DNA of 64,000 nucleotides, from positions 22,240-86,239 of the forward strand of contig NZ_AEEB01000024.1 of NCBI RefSeq assembly GCF_000179775.1, written 5' to 3'. Shown here piece after piece: positions 36,835 through 46,054 of this stretch (position 1 is its first letter; each line of letters opens with the position of its first letter). The DNA comes from Ahrensia sp. R2A130. GTDB lineage: Bacteria; Pseudomonadota; Alphaproteobacteria; Rhizobiales; Rhizobiaceae. The notes beneath the pieces are model-generated. The model worked only from the letters and a program-made list of their open reading frames with translations. It ran no database searches and was not told where the DNA came from. The translations under genes were made by a program, and so were the position numbers.

Positions 36835-37470
36835 ATGCCTGAACTTCCAAAACTGTCTCCGCTTGATCTCGCGGCGTTGATTGCCAGCCGTGTGTGCCAC
36901 GATATTATTTCGCCAGTTGGCGCGCTCGCCAACGGTTTGGAGGTGCTGGAAGAAGAAGACAGCGAAGAGATGAAAGCCTTCGCCATGGAGCTGATCCACA
37001 AGAGCGCGAAGACGGCTTCAGCCAAGCTGAAATTCTGCCGTATCGCTTTTGGTGCATCGGGTTCTGCAGGATCGTCCATCGACACGGGGGAGGCCGAAGA
37101 GATGGTTGGCCTCTACATGAATTCGGAAAAAGCCGAGTACACGTGGGAAGGCTCCCGGTCGTTCGTCCCGAAAAACCGCGTGAAGCTGCTTCTCAACCTG
37201 TTGCTCATTTCGCTAGGCGCAATTCCGCGCGGCGGCAATGTCGGTGTGCAAATCCACGGCGAAGGCGAAACCGCAACCTTCACCCTGCGCTGCGTCGGCC
37301 CCAAAGCCCGCGTGCCTGCCGACTTCGTGGATATGATGAACGGCACCGTAGAAGGCGACATCACAGCCCACGCCGTGCAGCCGTATTACACGGTCATGCT
37401 GGCGCAGGATTGCGGACTGGAACTGGGCGCGGTGCTGGAAGGCGAAGACGTGGTGTTTACGGCGAAGTAG
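36835..37470 (+). CDS. chpT: Histidine phosphotransferase ChpT
   Basis: Transfers phosphate from the kinase CckA to CtrA and CpdR in the alphaproteobacterial cell-cycle relay. The 211-residue protein has the phospho-accepting His22 in ASRVCHDIISPVGAL, a dimerising helix pair, and a degenerate ATPase-like domain (VKLLLNLLLISLGAIPRGG). Start ATG 36835 follows GAGGAA; in-frame upstream starts at 36796 and 36814 add residues not seen in the family. It converges on the aldolase gene with only 3 bp between stops. Confidence 0.93.
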   Translation: MPELPKLSPLDLAALIASRVCHDIISPVGALANGLEVLEEEDSEEMKAFAMELIHKSAKTASAKLKFCRIAFGASGSAGSSIDTGEAEEMVGLYMNSEKAEYTWEGSRSFVPKNRVKLLLNLLLISLGAIPRGGNVGVQIHGEGETATFTLRCVGPKARVPADFVDMMNGTVEGDITAHAVQPYYTVMLAQDCGLELGAVLEGEDVVFTAK

Positions 37471-37473
37471 GGT

Positions 37474-38499
37474 TCAACCCCGCTCCGCTTCCGCAGTCCA
37501 CTCGCCCTTTGCAGCCAAGCCATTCATCCGCGCACGGTGGGTGAACGCCTTTTGTGCGGCTGGCACGTTTTCCGGCAGGCCGGACCACGCGGACAGGCAC
37601 GCAGCCTGTAGTGCGCGGCCGTAGGAATAGGTTAGCGCCCACGGCAGATCGTAATTGGCGTTCATCGCGGCAAGGTTCGCTGTCGCTTCTTCATCGCTCT
37701 GCCCGCCGGACAGGAACGCGATGCCAGGTACGGCGGATGGCACGGTGCGCTTGAGGACGGCGACTGTGTGATGCGCTACTTCTTCCGGCGTGGCTTGCTT
37801 CTGCGCTCTAGAGCCGGGCACGACCATGTTCGGCTTCAGGATCATGCCTTCCAGCTTCACGTTGAGCGCGGAAAGCTGCTCGAACACTACCCGCAGCACT
37901 TCTGCGGTAACCTCGTGGCAACGCTCGATAGTGTGGTCGGCAGGGTCGGCATCCATCTGAACTTCCGGCTCGACGATGGGCACGATGCCGGCACGCTGGC
38001 AGTCTGCCGCATAGCGGGCCAGCGCGTGGGCGTTGGCGAGAATACCGCCACGGGTGGGCAGCGCATCGGTGATGGAAATGACGGCGCGCCATTTGGCAAA
38101 GCGCGCACCGGCCTCGTGATATTGCGCCAGGCGCTCCGGCAGACCATCAAGACCGGCGGTGACTGTTTCGCCCGGATGGCCAGCAAGCGGCTGCGCGCCT
38201 TTATCCACTTTGATGCCGGGAACGGCACCGGCCTTGCGGATGAGGTCGACAAACGGCGTACCGTCAGCCGCCTTTTGAAACAGCGTTTCTTCGAACTGGA
38301 TGACACCGGCGATGTTGTTGTTCATCGCATCATCGGAGCGGAACAGCATCTCGCGGTAATCGCGGCGGTTGGTTTCCGTGTTCTCCACACCGATGGAATC
38401 GAAGCGTTTTTGTATCGTGCCGGTGGATTCGTCTGCTGCGAGAATGCCCTGCCCCGGCAGCACCATGGCGCGGGCGATGTCTTCGATTTTTTCACTCAT
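37474..38499 (-). CDS. Fructose-bisphosphate aldolase, class I
   Basis: Schiff-base aldolase that interconverts fructose 1,6-bisphosphate with glyceraldehyde-3-phosphate and dihydroxyacetone phosphate. The 341-residue protein opens with GQGILAADESTGTIQKRF, shows GIKVDKGAQPLAG, and the Schiff-base lysine region is KLEGMILKPNMVVPGS. It ends behind pgk on the same strand (115-bp gap), so a glycolytic/gluconeogenic unit with pgk is likely. Confidence 0.94.
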   Translation of the reverse strand: MSEKIEDIARAMVLPGQGILAADESTGTIQKRFDSIGVENTETNRRDYREMLFRSDDAMNNNIAGVIQFEETLFQKAADGTPFVDLIRKAGAVPGIKVDKGAQPLAGHPGETVTAGLDGLPERLAQYHEAGARFAKWRAVISITDALPTRGGILANAHALARYAADCQRAGIVPIVEPEVQMDADPADHTIERCHEVTAEVLRVVFEQLSALNVKLEGMILKPNMVVPGSRAQKQATPEEVAHHTVAVLKRTVPSAVPGIAFLSGGQSDEEATANLAAMNANYDLPWALTYSYGRALQAACLSAWSGLPENVPAAQKAFTHRARMNGLAAKGEWTAEAERG

Positions 38500-38614
38500 A
38501 GGGAGGGCTCTTGGCTGAACGGAAGATGTTTGTTCTTATACAAACCCATCCGCCACGCGGAACCACAGCGGCCTGATGCTAAACGATTTTAGCCGCCGCA
38601 GACCCCAAGTTTTC

Positions 38615-39814
38615 TCAAGAATGGTTACGAAGCGCGGCGACACCGGGCAGTTCCTTGCCCTCCATCCATTCCAGAAACGCGCCGCCTGCGGTGGACACAT
38701 AGGTGAAATCATCCACGACGCCTGCGTGTTTCAGCGCGGCAACGGTGTCACCACCGCCAGCGACAGACACCAGCGTTCCCGCTTTTGTTGCCGCCGCTGC
38801 CGCTTGGGCGGCTTGCACCGTGGCCCTGTCGAAAGGTTCGATTTCGAAAGCTCCCAGCGGGCCGTTCCAGACGAGCGTTTTGGCGGAAGCGATACGGTTT
38901 TCGATCAGCGCGACGGTTTCCGGTCCAGCGTCGAGGATCATCCGGTCGGTGGGCGCATCAGCAGTTGGCACAGTGTCGTTGGGGCTGTTGGCGGCAAAAC
39001 CGTCCGCCACCACTACGTCCACCGGCAAGATGATTTCGCAATTTGCAGCTGCAGCCTTGGCTTCGATTTCCCGCGCGGTGTCGGCCAGATCGTGCTCGCA
39101 CAGTGATTTACCGACTTCCATGCCCCGCGCAGCGAGGAATGTGTTGGCCATGCCGCCGCCGATGACGAGATGGTCGACCTTGGCAACCAGATTGCCCAAT
39201 AGATCCAGCTTGGTGGACACTTTCGCACCACCCACAATAGCGATCACCGGATGTTCAGGCGCACCGAGGCCTTTTTCCAGCGCTTCCAACTCCGCCTGCA
39301 TGGTGCGCCCGGCATAGGCGGGCAGACTTCCGGCGAGGCCATGGGTGGACGCATGGGCGCGGTGGGCGGCAGAAAATGCGTCGTTTACATATACATCCCC
39401 CAGCTCCGCCATTTGCGCTGCCAGCGATGGTGCGTCCTGCTCTTCGCCTTCGTGAAAGCGGGTGTTTTCCAGCAGCACGACATCGCCGCCGCGCATATCA
39501 GCGATGATGGCTGCTGCCTGCCCACCAACGCAGTCCGGCGCAAAGCGAACTTCTTGGCCGAGGACTTTGGAAAGAGCGGGCACGATCTGTTTCAAGCTCA
39601 TATCAGCCACCACCTTGCCGTTCGGTCGGCCGAAATGTGCCAGCAGAATGACTTTGGCGCTCTTTTTCACCAGCTCGGAAACCGTCGGCACGATGCGTTC
39701 CATGCGGGTGGTATCACTGACCTGACCCTCCGCCATAGGCACGTTGATATCGACACGCACCAGCACACGCTGGCCGGAGATGTTTTTCAGATCGTCGAGG
39801 GTCTGGATGGTCAT
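38615..39814 (-). CDS. pgk: Phosphoglycerate kinase
   Basis: Makes ATP from 1,3-bisphosphoglycerate in glycolysis, 399 residues. Diagnostic segments are [12 protein letters not shown] at the start, [11 protein letters not shown], and the nucleotide-binding [12 protein letters not shown] and [13 protein letters not shown] near the C-terminus. Start is [12 protein letters not shown], preceded by a GGAGCATTGCGCC leader. Monocistronic or with the aldolase gene. Confidence 0.96.
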   Translation of the reverse strand: MTIQTLDDLKNISGQRVLVRVDINVPMAEGQVSDTTRMERIVPTVSELVKKSAKVILLAHFGRPNGKVVADMSLKQIVPALSKVLGQEVRFAPDCVGGQAAAIIADMRGGDVVLLENTRFHEGEEQDAPSLAAQMAELGDVYVNDAFSAAHRAHASTHGLAGSLPAYAGRTMQAELEALEKGLGAPEHPVIAIVGGAKVSTKLDLLGNLVAKVDHLVIGGGMANTFLAARGMEVGKSLCEHDLADTAREIEAKAAAANCEIILPVDVVVADGFAANSPNDTVPTADAPTDRMILDAGPETVALIENRIASAKTLVWNGPLGAFEIEPFDRATVQAAQAAAAATKAGTLVSVAGGGDTVAALKHAGVVDDFTYVSTAGGAFLEWMEGKELPGVAALRNHS

Positions 39815-39889
39815 GGCGCAATGCTCCGGAATCGGTTGCCCTTGCTTTAGCCGATGGCCGCGCGGGATTAAACGCTCAGACCACTCATA

Positions 39890-40708
39890 TCATATGGTCG
39901 GCCAGACTTCCGCCAAACGTCCGCCCACCCGCAACGGCTCGACACCGGTCGCCAAGCCGGTGGAATCATCCGTCACCACCAACACGCCGCAAACCGTCGC
40001 TTCGCCACTAGCGGGTTCCATGCGACCTTTGGGTACTTTGGTGAGGAAGCGGTTGAGCGGCTCTTCCTTATCCATGCCCAGCGAAGAGTCGTAATCGCCG
40101 CACATTCCCGCATCGGACAGATAGCCCGTGCCGCCCACCAGCACCTGATGGTCGGCTGTTGGAATGTGGGTGTGGGTGCCGACGACGAGGGATGCTCGTC
40201 CATCGACGAAATGGCCGAAGCATTGCTTTTCACTTGTGGCTTCGGCGTGAAAGTCGATGACAATGGCATCCACCACATCGCCCATAGGCGCGGCGGCCAG
40301 AATATCTTCGGCAGCTTTGAACGGATCATCGAGTTCGGGGTGCATGAACACGCGGCCCATGATGTTGGCGACCAGCACGCGGCGGCCATCATTGGTTTCC
40401 ACCATGGTGCTGCCACGACCGGGCACGCCGCCGGGCCAATTGGCGGGGCGCAGAAAGCGGTCTTCCTCGCTTGCCCAGTTCAACACTTCTTTTTGGTCGA
40501 ACACGTGGTTGCCCGTGGTCACCACATCGGCCCCGGCATCCAGCGTTGCCTGATAGATTTTGCGGGTAATGCCGAAACCGCTGGCGGCATTTTCACCGTT
40601 GACGATGGCGAGATCTACGGAGAGGCGGTCACGAATTTTGGGAAGGCGGTTATACACTGCCTCACGGCCGGTTTTACCGACCATATCGCCAAGAAAGAGT
40701 ATGCGCAT
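39890..40708 (-). CDS. YmdB-like metallophosphoesterase (TIGR00282 family)
   Basis: A 272-residue di-metal phosphoesterase. Metal-ligand motifs include LFLGDMVGKTGR, NGENAASGFG, TGNHVFDQKE, DFHAEATSEK and GTHTHIPTAD. Homologues such as B. subtilis YmdB act on 2',3'-cyclic phosphates and influence cell fate decisions. The ATG at 40708 (MRILFLGD) follows GGAGG; the 12 upstream codons are not conserved-looking. It starts 36 bp behind the cyclo-ligase, on the same strand. Confidence 0.9.
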   Translation of the reverse strand: MRILFLGDMVGKTGREAVYNRLPKIRDRLSVDLAIVNGENAASGFGITRKIYQATLDAGADVVTTGNHVFDQKEVLNWASEEDRFLRPANWPGGVPGRGSTMVETNDGRRVLVANIMGRVFMHPELDDPFKAAEDILAAAPMGDVVDAIVIDFHAEATSEKQCFGHFVDGRASLVVGTHTHIPTADHQVLVGGTGYLSDAGMCGDYDSSLGMDKEEPLNRFLTKVPKGRMEPASGEATVCGVLVVTDDSTGLATGVEPLRVGGRLAEVWPTI

Positions 40709-40744
40709 ATCGGGAAGCTGCCTCCGGGGACCAGCCTCACCCAC

Positions 40745-41329
40745 TTACGGGGAAACCGGAATCCATTCCGTTTCGGTTGCGATCCCGTGCAATACGCGAT
40801 CATGCTCCCCCCGAGGCACGTTGTCTGCCTCCTGAACCGCAAAAGATAGCCCCCACAGACGTGTTTTCATGCCGCGCCCTTCAAGCGCAGCAATCGCGCG
40901 GTCGTAAAAGCCCGCACCGTAGCCAAGGCGGTTGCCCTGCCGGTCGAAGGCCGAGAGCGGCAGCAGGATGTGATCGGGATCGACCACCTGAGCATCATCA
41001 TCAGGTCCGATGGTCCCGAAACCCGACGCCACCATAGGCGCACCACGAACCAGATCACGAAATTCCATCGAAGTTTCACCCATCACAACAGGCAGGCAAA
41101 GCCGCGCACCAAGTGTGGCGAGTTCCGCCATCAACGGACGCGGGTCGAGTTCGGAACGGATGGGATGATAGCCGGCAACAATCTGGCCCGGCTCGATTTC
41201 GATGTTGGCAGCGGCGATGCTGACCAGCGCAACGGAGCTTTCAATACGACCTTCCATCGACAGCGCATCCCGGGCCGCAAGCGCCCGCTTTCGCAACGCA
41301 TTCTTTTCATCAGCAAGCGACAATTTCAC
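40745..41329 (-). CDS. 5-formyltetrahydrofolate cyclo-ligase
   Basis: Converts 5-formyl-THF to 5,10-methenyl-THF with ATP. The 194-residue form starts VKLSLADEKNALRKRALAARDAL (GTG). The ATP/folate site shows GYHPIRSELDPRPL, PLSAFDRQGNRLGYGAGFYDRAI, and the conserved Tyr/Gly run is intact. The frame continues 53 codons upstream through GC-rich repeat DNA and is rejected as coding. Its place downstream of 6S RNA and zapA is the classic arrangement in proteobacteria. Confidence 0.9.
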   Translation of the reverse strand: MKLSLADEKNALRKRALAARDALSMEGRIESSVALVSIAAANIEIEPGQIVAGYHPIRSELDPRPLMAELATLGARLCLPVVMGETSMEFRDLVRGAPMVASGFGTIGPDDDAQVVDPDHILLPLSAFDRQGNRLGYGAGFYDRAIAALEGRGMKTRLWGLSFAVQEADNVPRGEHDRVLHGIATETEWIPVSP

Positions 41330-41336
41330 AAATTCC

Positions 41337-41400
41337 CATCTCGACCGGGTGCGTCCGCAAGAGCCGCCCATCTCTATCGGGTGCGCCCGCAAGGGCCGCA
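41337..41400. repeat. Two 32-bp direct repeats upstream of the cyclo-ligase
   Basis: Adjacent 32-bp units share 27 positions and contain the motif CGGGTGCG(T/C)CCGCAAG. They fall in the transcript between 6S RNA and the cyclo-ligase start and may affect its translation. Confidence 0.8.
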
Positions 41401-41411
41401 CCATGCGGCAC

Positions 41412-41490
41412 TCGCCGGAGCGAAGAGCGACCGGGCGGTCAGCCCGCGCCAACGCAGCGCAGCCCGTAGGGCGACAGCGTGAGTTCAAAA
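41412..41490. repeat. Dispersed GC-rich repeat, copy B
   Basis: Carries CGCCGGAGCGAAG at one end and GACAGCGTGAG at the other. Both words recur in the same order at 35868-35905, with a shorter spacer. It overlaps the 3' side of the 6S RNA region. Confidence 0.6.
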
Positions 41491-41645
41491 ATGTGACGGA
41501 CCACCTCTGCCGTGTGCCTGTTTTCGATCCTGGAACCTACAGCGTAGGTGGGCGCCGTGTGCTCAAGCCCACGGGCGAGAACAGGGACAGCTCCCTTCAG
41601 AAATCGTAAGGCCCCGAGGATGAAAGACATCACGGCCAGCGCAGC
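41490..41645 (-). ncRNA. ssrS: 6S RNA (ssrS), approximate ends
   Basis: Lies between zapA and the 5-formyl-THF cyclo-ligase gene, the standard location of ssrS in proteobacteria. Read on the minus strand, it folds into a long rod: outer pairs GGGCC with GGTCC, GCTGT with ACGGC, CCTGTT with AACAGG, then two inner hairpins (GTGGGC...GCCCAC and CCTAC...GTAGG) with a large internal bubble, as 6S needs to mimic an open promoter. 6S RNA binds sigma-70 RNA polymerase. Ends are estimated. Confidence 0.7.
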
Positions 41646-41708
41646 CCGTCGATGAGTAATCTAGGGGCAAACGGCGGCGATTGCGAGGCGCGAGTTGAGC
41701 CGTGGCTT

Positions 41709-42080
41709 TTATTTCGCAGCGTCGTCGAGTTTTCTGGCAATTCCGTCGATGCGTCGGGCTGTTGCAGACAATGCTTCTGCGACACGGCCGTCGCGATCTG
41801 CGTCTCCTGCACCATTGGCGGATGTTGTAGAGGTGCCGCGCAGCCGGGCCACTTCGCTTTCCAACCCTGCGATCCGCTGCTGGAGCGATGTCACTTCATC
41901 GGTCACGAACACGCCAGCCATTACTGTGAGGCGTTGATCGCCGATTTCACCGAATGAACCTTTCAGCTGATTGATCGTGGTGTCGAAGCGCTGGGCAAGA
42001 TCGAGCAGATGCGCCTCCTGCCCTTCTTCGCAGGCCATACGATAGGTTTTGCCGTTAATCTGAACTGCGACCTGGGGCAT
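41709..42080 (-). CDS. zapA: Cell-division protein ZapA
   Basis: FtsZ-ring stabiliser, 123 residues. The N-terminal beta-rich head (PQVAVQINGKTYRMACEEGQEAHLLDLAQ) and the C-terminal coiled coil (TSLQQRIAGLESEVARLRG, then a second helix) are typical. Start ATG at 42080 comes one base after the DUF4164 stop, so the two are co-translated. The upstream in-frame extension lies in the DUF4164 gene. Confidence 0.93.
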   Translation of the reverse strand: MPQVAVQINGKTYRMACEEGQEAHLLDLAQRFDTTINQLKGSFGEIGDQRLTVMAGVFVTDEVTSLQQRIAGLESEVARLRGTSTTSANGAGDADRDGRVAEALSATARRIDGIARKLDDAAK

Positions 42081-42081
42081 A

Positions 42082-42417
42082 TCAGCGACCTCTTTTCGTT
42101 GCCGGTCCGGAAGCTGCATCGCTGTCCAGCACACCGCGCACGGTTTCCATCACATCGACGAGACGTCGCGAAACTTCGCCATTCACGCCGGACAGTTTTT
42201 GCGCCCGTGCTTCGGACTCGTCGAGGTCTTGCGCCAGCCGCGAACGGTCTTCCGCCATGCGCTGCACTTGCTCATCGACGCTGCGGCCAGCGGTGCTGCC
42301 TTCGATATGACGGTCGACAGCACTGTCCAAACGGTCGAGCGAACTGGTCAACGCAGCGAATGCTGCGGCCAGCGGATCGCCGCCTGCATCTTTTTTGGAC
42401 TTGTGGTCTGCCGCCAT
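42082..42417 (-). CDS. DUF4164 coiled-coil protein upstream of zapA
   Basis: A 111-residue soluble helical protein with central Arg/Glu/Asp-rich heptads (DRLDSAVDRHIEG ... RSRLAQDLDESEARAQKL). DUF4164 proteins are commonly encoded directly before zapA in alphaproteobacteria and may act with it, like ZapB-type helpers; this is inference. Start ATG MAADHKSKKD; the longer upstream frame is not protein-like. Confidence 0.85.
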   Translation of the reverse strand: MAADHKSKKDAGGDPLAAAFAALTSSLDRLDSAVDRHIEGSTAGRSVDEQVQRMAEDRSRLAQDLDESEARAQKLSGVNGEVSRRLVDVMETVRGVLDSDAASGPATKRGR

Positions 42418-42739
42418 GGAACCGTTCGCAAAATTGAATGTCGCTGTGTGTCTGCCCATCAGATGGGATACACACGCTTGGAAGTGAAACGCCCTCACGA
42501 TAAAAACGTCAATTGCGGCGGCGCGTTGTCCCGCTTGTTTTATCCAACACAATAGAGCGAAGCCGTGTTTTGCGGTGCATGGCGCGATCACGACTGTGGA
42601 GAGCCGGTTGGACAGTTGCGTTCGAGGTGCTAGAGCCTCGCCGCAACAGGCACGCGCAGCCGTAAAGCCGGTACGCAGCCCAAACATTCCAGCGCCCCAT
42701 AATGGCGCATGAAACACCACGTTCAAGGAACGAAATCCC
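42418..42739. promoter_or_regulatory. Divergent zapA-operon / tkt control region with two dyads
   Basis: No gene. Dyad 1 (42446-42475) has GTGTGT/ACACAC arms around the perfect palindrome CCCATC-A-GATGGG, 30-60 bp upstream of the DUF4164-zapA operon. Dyad 2 (42615-42647) pairs GTTGCG with CGCAAC and CGAGG with CCTCG, ~95 bp upstream of tkt. They may be operators or leader hairpins; no binder is known. Confidence 0.5.
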
Positions 42740-44731
42740 ATGTCGAACAAGAACGCACGTATGGCACACGCCATCCGCTTCCTTTCCGCAGACGCTGTGC
42801 AGAAAGCCAATTCCGGCCATCCCGGCCTGCCAATGGGCGCAGCCGACATCGCAACCGTGTTGTTCACACGCTTCATGACCTTCGATCCGAAGAAGCCCGA
42901 CTGGCCCAACCGCGACCGTTTTGTTCTGTCCGCCGGTCACGGTTCGATGTTGCTGTATTCCTCGCTCTACCTGCTGGGCTACAAAGATATCGACATGGAG
43001 GAAATCAAGAATTTCCGCCAAATTGGTGCAAAAACCGCAGGTCACCCGGAATACGGCCACGCCGCCGGTATCGAGACCACCACAGGCCCATTGGGTCAGG
43101 GCATTGCAAATGCCGTGGGCATGGCAATTGCAGAAAAGAAGCTGTCCGACGAGTTCGGCGCAGATCTGATGGACCACCACACATATTGCCTTGTAGGCGA
43201 TGGCTGCCTGATGGAAGGCATCAGCCAGGAAGCCATTGCACTGGCGGGTCACCTCAAACTGAACAAACTCATCGTCTTTTGGGACGATAATGGCATCTCC
43301 ATCGACGGCGCGATTTCGCTGTCCGATTCCACCAACCAGATCGAGCGTTTCGAAGCCTCCCAGTGGAACACGATTTCCATCGACGGCCACGACCATGACG
43401 CCATCGCCGGTGCCATCGAAGAGGCAAAAACCTCCGATAAACCAACGATGATCGCATGCAAAACCACCATCGGTTTCGGCGCACCCACCAAGGCAGGCAC
43501 CGCAGGCAGCCACGGTTCGCCATTGGGCGACAAGGAAATTGCCGGTGCCCGTGAAGCGCTGGGCTGGGAAGCGGAACCATTCGTGGTTCCCGAAGACATT
43601 CTGGACGCCTGGCGCATCGCCGGTCTGCGCTCCACCCACGAGCGTAAAGAATGGGAAGACCGTCTTGGCGCTGCCGATGGCACCAAGCGCGGCGATTTCG
43701 AACGCCGTTTCCGTGGCGACCTTCCCGGAAAGTTCGAAGAAGCCATCACGACGCTGAAAAAAGAGCTGGCGGAAGAGCCACCGAAGAAAGCCACCCGCAA
43801 AGCCTCGCAGCAGGTGTTGGAAGTCATCAACGGCGTGCTGGACGAAACGCTGGGCGGCTCCGCCGACCTCACCGGTTCCAACAACACCAACACCAGCCAG
43901 ACGCCGCCGATTTCACCGGACGATTTCTCTGGACGCTTCATCCATTACGGCATCCGCGAACATGCGATGGCAGCGGCCATGAACGGCATCGCATTGCATG
44001 GTGGCTTGATCCCTTATTCTGGCGGCTTCCTCGTGTTCGCAGATTATTGCCGCCCGTCGATCCGTCTGGCCGCACTGATGGGCATTCGTGCAATCCATGT
44101 CATGACGCATGATTCCATCGGCCTTGGCGAAGACGGCCCGACCCACCAGCCGGTTGAACATCTGGCTTCGCTGCGCGCCATCCCCGGCCTCCAAGTCTTC
44201 CGTCCGGCAGATGTGACGGAAACAGCAGAGTGCTGGCAGCTGGCGTTGGAAAGCCGCGACAAGCCATCCGTCATCGCGCTGACCCGCCAAGACCTCGAAC
44301 CGGTTCGCACGGAATTCGACGAAGAAAACCTGTGCGCCCGTGGTGCATATGAAGTCGCAAGCCCAGGCGATGACGATGCTGCAGTCTCGATCTTTGCCAG
44401 CGGCTCGGAGGTCGAAATCGCCATGGAAGCAAAGGCTGCGCTGGACGCTGCCGGTCATCCCACCCGCGTCGTTTCTGTACCAAGCTTTGAACTGTTCGCC
44501 GCGCAATCCGGCGGCTACCGCTCGTCGGTCATTGGCAATGCGAAGGTGAACGTCGGCATCGAAGCCGCCGTTCGCATGGGCTGGGACGCGATCATCGGTT
44601 CCGATGGCATCTTCGTCGGCATGGATTCGTTCGGCGCATCCGGCCCCTACAAGGCGCTGTACGAACACTTCGGCATCACATCCGACGCGGTGGTCGAAAG
44701 GGTGAACAAGCGCCTCGCTACCGAAAGCTGA
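42740..44731 (+). CDS. tkt: Transketolase
   Basis: ThDP enzyme of the pentose-phosphate pathway, 663 residues. N-terminal [15 protein letters not shown], ThDP/Mg motif [13 protein letters not shown], flanking [14 protein letters not shown] segment, and the transketolase motif [20 protein letters not shown] are present. ATG follows AAGGAACG. It is followed at once by a strong terminator, so it seems to be the last or only gene of its transcript. Confidence 0.96.
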   Translation: MSNKNARMAHAIRFLSADAVQKANSGHPGLPMGAADIATVLFTRFMTFDPKKPDWPNRDRFVLSAGHGSMLLYSSLYLLGYKDIDMEEIKNFRQIGAKTAGHPEYGHAAGIETTTGPLGQGIANAVGMAIAEKKLSDEFGADLMDHHTYCLVGDGCLMEGISQEAIALAGHLKLNKLIVFWDDNGISIDGAISLSDSTNQIERFEASQWNTISIDGHDHDAIAGAIEEAKTSDKPTMIACKTTIGFGAPTKAGTAGSHGSPLGDKEIAGAREALGWEAEPFVVPEDILDAWRIAGLRSTHERKEWEDRLGAADGTKRGDFERRFRGDLPGKFEEAITTLKKELAEEPPKKATRKASQQVLEVINGVLDETLGGSADLTGSNNTNTSQTPPISPDDFSGRFIHYGIREHAMAAAMNGIALHGGLIPYSGGFLVFADYCRPSIRLAALMGIRAIHVMTHDSIGLGEDGPTHQPVEHLASLRAIPGLQVFRPADVTETAECWQLALESRDKPSVIALTRQDLEPVRTEFDEENLCARGAYEVASPGDDDAAVSIFASGSEVEIAMEAKAALDAAGHPTRVVSVPSFELFAAQSGGYRSSVIGNAKVNVGIEAAVRMGWDAIIGSDGIFVGMDSFGASGPYKALYEHFGITSDAVVERVNKRLATES

Positions 44732-44753
44732 GCCCGCATCACCCGCCGTTTAA

Positions 44754-44791
44754 AAAAAGCCCGGTTGCTCCAATGAGCAGCCGGGCTTTTT
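44754..44791. terminator. Bidirectional intrinsic terminator
   Basis: AAAAAGCCCGGTTGCTC, loop CAAT, and GAGCAGCCGGGCTTTTT form a 17-bp stem with one G-T pair, with A and T runs on both sides. It ends tkt and the convergent hupE-type gene. Confidence 0.95.
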
Positions 44792-44796
44792 GTTAT

Positions 44797-45936
44797 CTAG
44801 AGTATCGTGCGTTCCACGAACCAGTAGGCTCCCATCGCACCGATGAAGAGCGAGGCTGGAATGGCGATAGCCTTGCGATACCACGGCTTGTTGAAAGCCC
44901 AGAACAGCAGCAGCGCCGCGATTGCGATAACGAATAGCTGGCCTGCTTCCACGCCAATATTGAACGAAATCAACGCCAGCGGCACCTGACCTGCAGGCAG
45001 GCCGAATTCTGCCAACACACCGGCAAAACCAAGGCCGTGCAGCAGGCCGAACAGGAACACGATAACCGGCCGCCACGGGTGCAACTCCTTCGTCACTATA
45101 TTCTCCACCGCTACATAAACGATGGACAGCGCGATGATCGGCTCCACAATGGATGGCGAGATGTTGATGATGCCGTAAAGGCCCATCGCCAGCGTGATCG
45201 TGTGGGCCAACGTAAAGGCAGACACCTGCCACAACAGCGGCTTCAAGCGCGGGGCAAGGAAGAACAGACCCAACACAAAAAGAATATGGTCCAGCCCCTT
45301 CGGCACGATGTGATCGAAGCCGGAGACCAGATAAGTCCACGCGGTTTCATACCAGGGCAACTCGGCCGCGGTGCCGACTTCCAGAGGACCAAGGCTGCCG
45401 CCAGCGGGCACGAATTGCGCCTGCAACTCCTGGCCGGGGCGGGCAACGCGCAAAACGCTTGCGCCATATTCATTCGGGTAGGCCCATGTGAACTGTTCGA
45501 CACCGGCAGGAACGGTGACGTCGAAGGTAAGAACCGAATTACGGGCAGACTCAATATCACCGACCTCGGGAATTTCAATTCCGGTGAGGTTCAGTTCGGC
45601 AGCAGAATCGCCAAAGTTCAATGGCGTTTTTGCAAGCCACTTCGGCAAGAACTCGCGGAAACGGGCTTCCAACTCGGACGGCGGTAAAGCACGAAGCTGA
45701 TCGTACAGCTCGGCCTGTGGCGCATCGTCTGTGTCGGTCACATCCGGCGGAATTTCTGCCAGCAACGCCTCTAATGTGGCATCTAGTTTCAAGACCGCCC
45801 CGCCATTTTCGGCGAAGGTCAATTCTGCAATCGCAGGACGCACTTCATGAGCATATGCGTGCTGGGGCAGATTGGAAAATACGGCGGCAAAAGCTGCTAC
45901 GATGAAAATGAAAAGCGGGCGCAAACCGGCTGGCAT
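44797..45936 (-). CDS. HupE/UreJ-type membrane protein
   Basis: A 379-residue protein with a signal segment (about 6-27, ending HAYAHE). A periplasmic domain (~28-205) includes the conserved early HE, and a C-terminal six-helix HupE/UreJ_2 domain starts GFDHIVPKGLDHILFVLGLFFL. HupE/UreJ proteins are linked to nickel supply. The neighbour DUF4198 protein, divergently encoded, supports a metal-uptake or periplasmic metal function (inference). Start ATG is at the signal peptide; the earlier frame is not coding-like. Confidence 0.82.
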   Translation of the reverse strand: MPAGLRPLFIFIVAAFAAVFSNLPQHAYAHEVRPAIAELTFAENGGAVLKLDATLEALLAEIPPDVTDTDDAPQAELYDQLRALPPSELEARFREFLPKWLAKTPLNFGDSAAELNLTGIEIPEVGDIESARNSVLTFDVTVPAGVEQFTWAYPNEYGASVLRVARPGQELQAQFVPAGGSLGPLEVGTAAELPWYETAWTYLVSGFDHIVPKGLDHILFVLGLFFLAPRLKPLLWQVSAFTLAHTITLAMGLYGIINISPSIVEPIIALSIVYVAVENIVTKELHPWRPVIVFLFGLLHGLGFAGVLAEFGLPAGQVPLALISFNIGVEAGQLFVIAIAALLLFWAFNKPWYRKAIAIPASLFIGAMGAYWFVERTIL

Positions 45937-46054
45937 GATAGGACGTTCCTGTAATGTTGTCGTGAGTTTGGTATTCCTACCTTGCTCAAATGACAGGCCT
46001 TTGACAAACACAACGATGTGCTGATCGGATAAGTTTCCGCAGGAAAGGTTTCCC

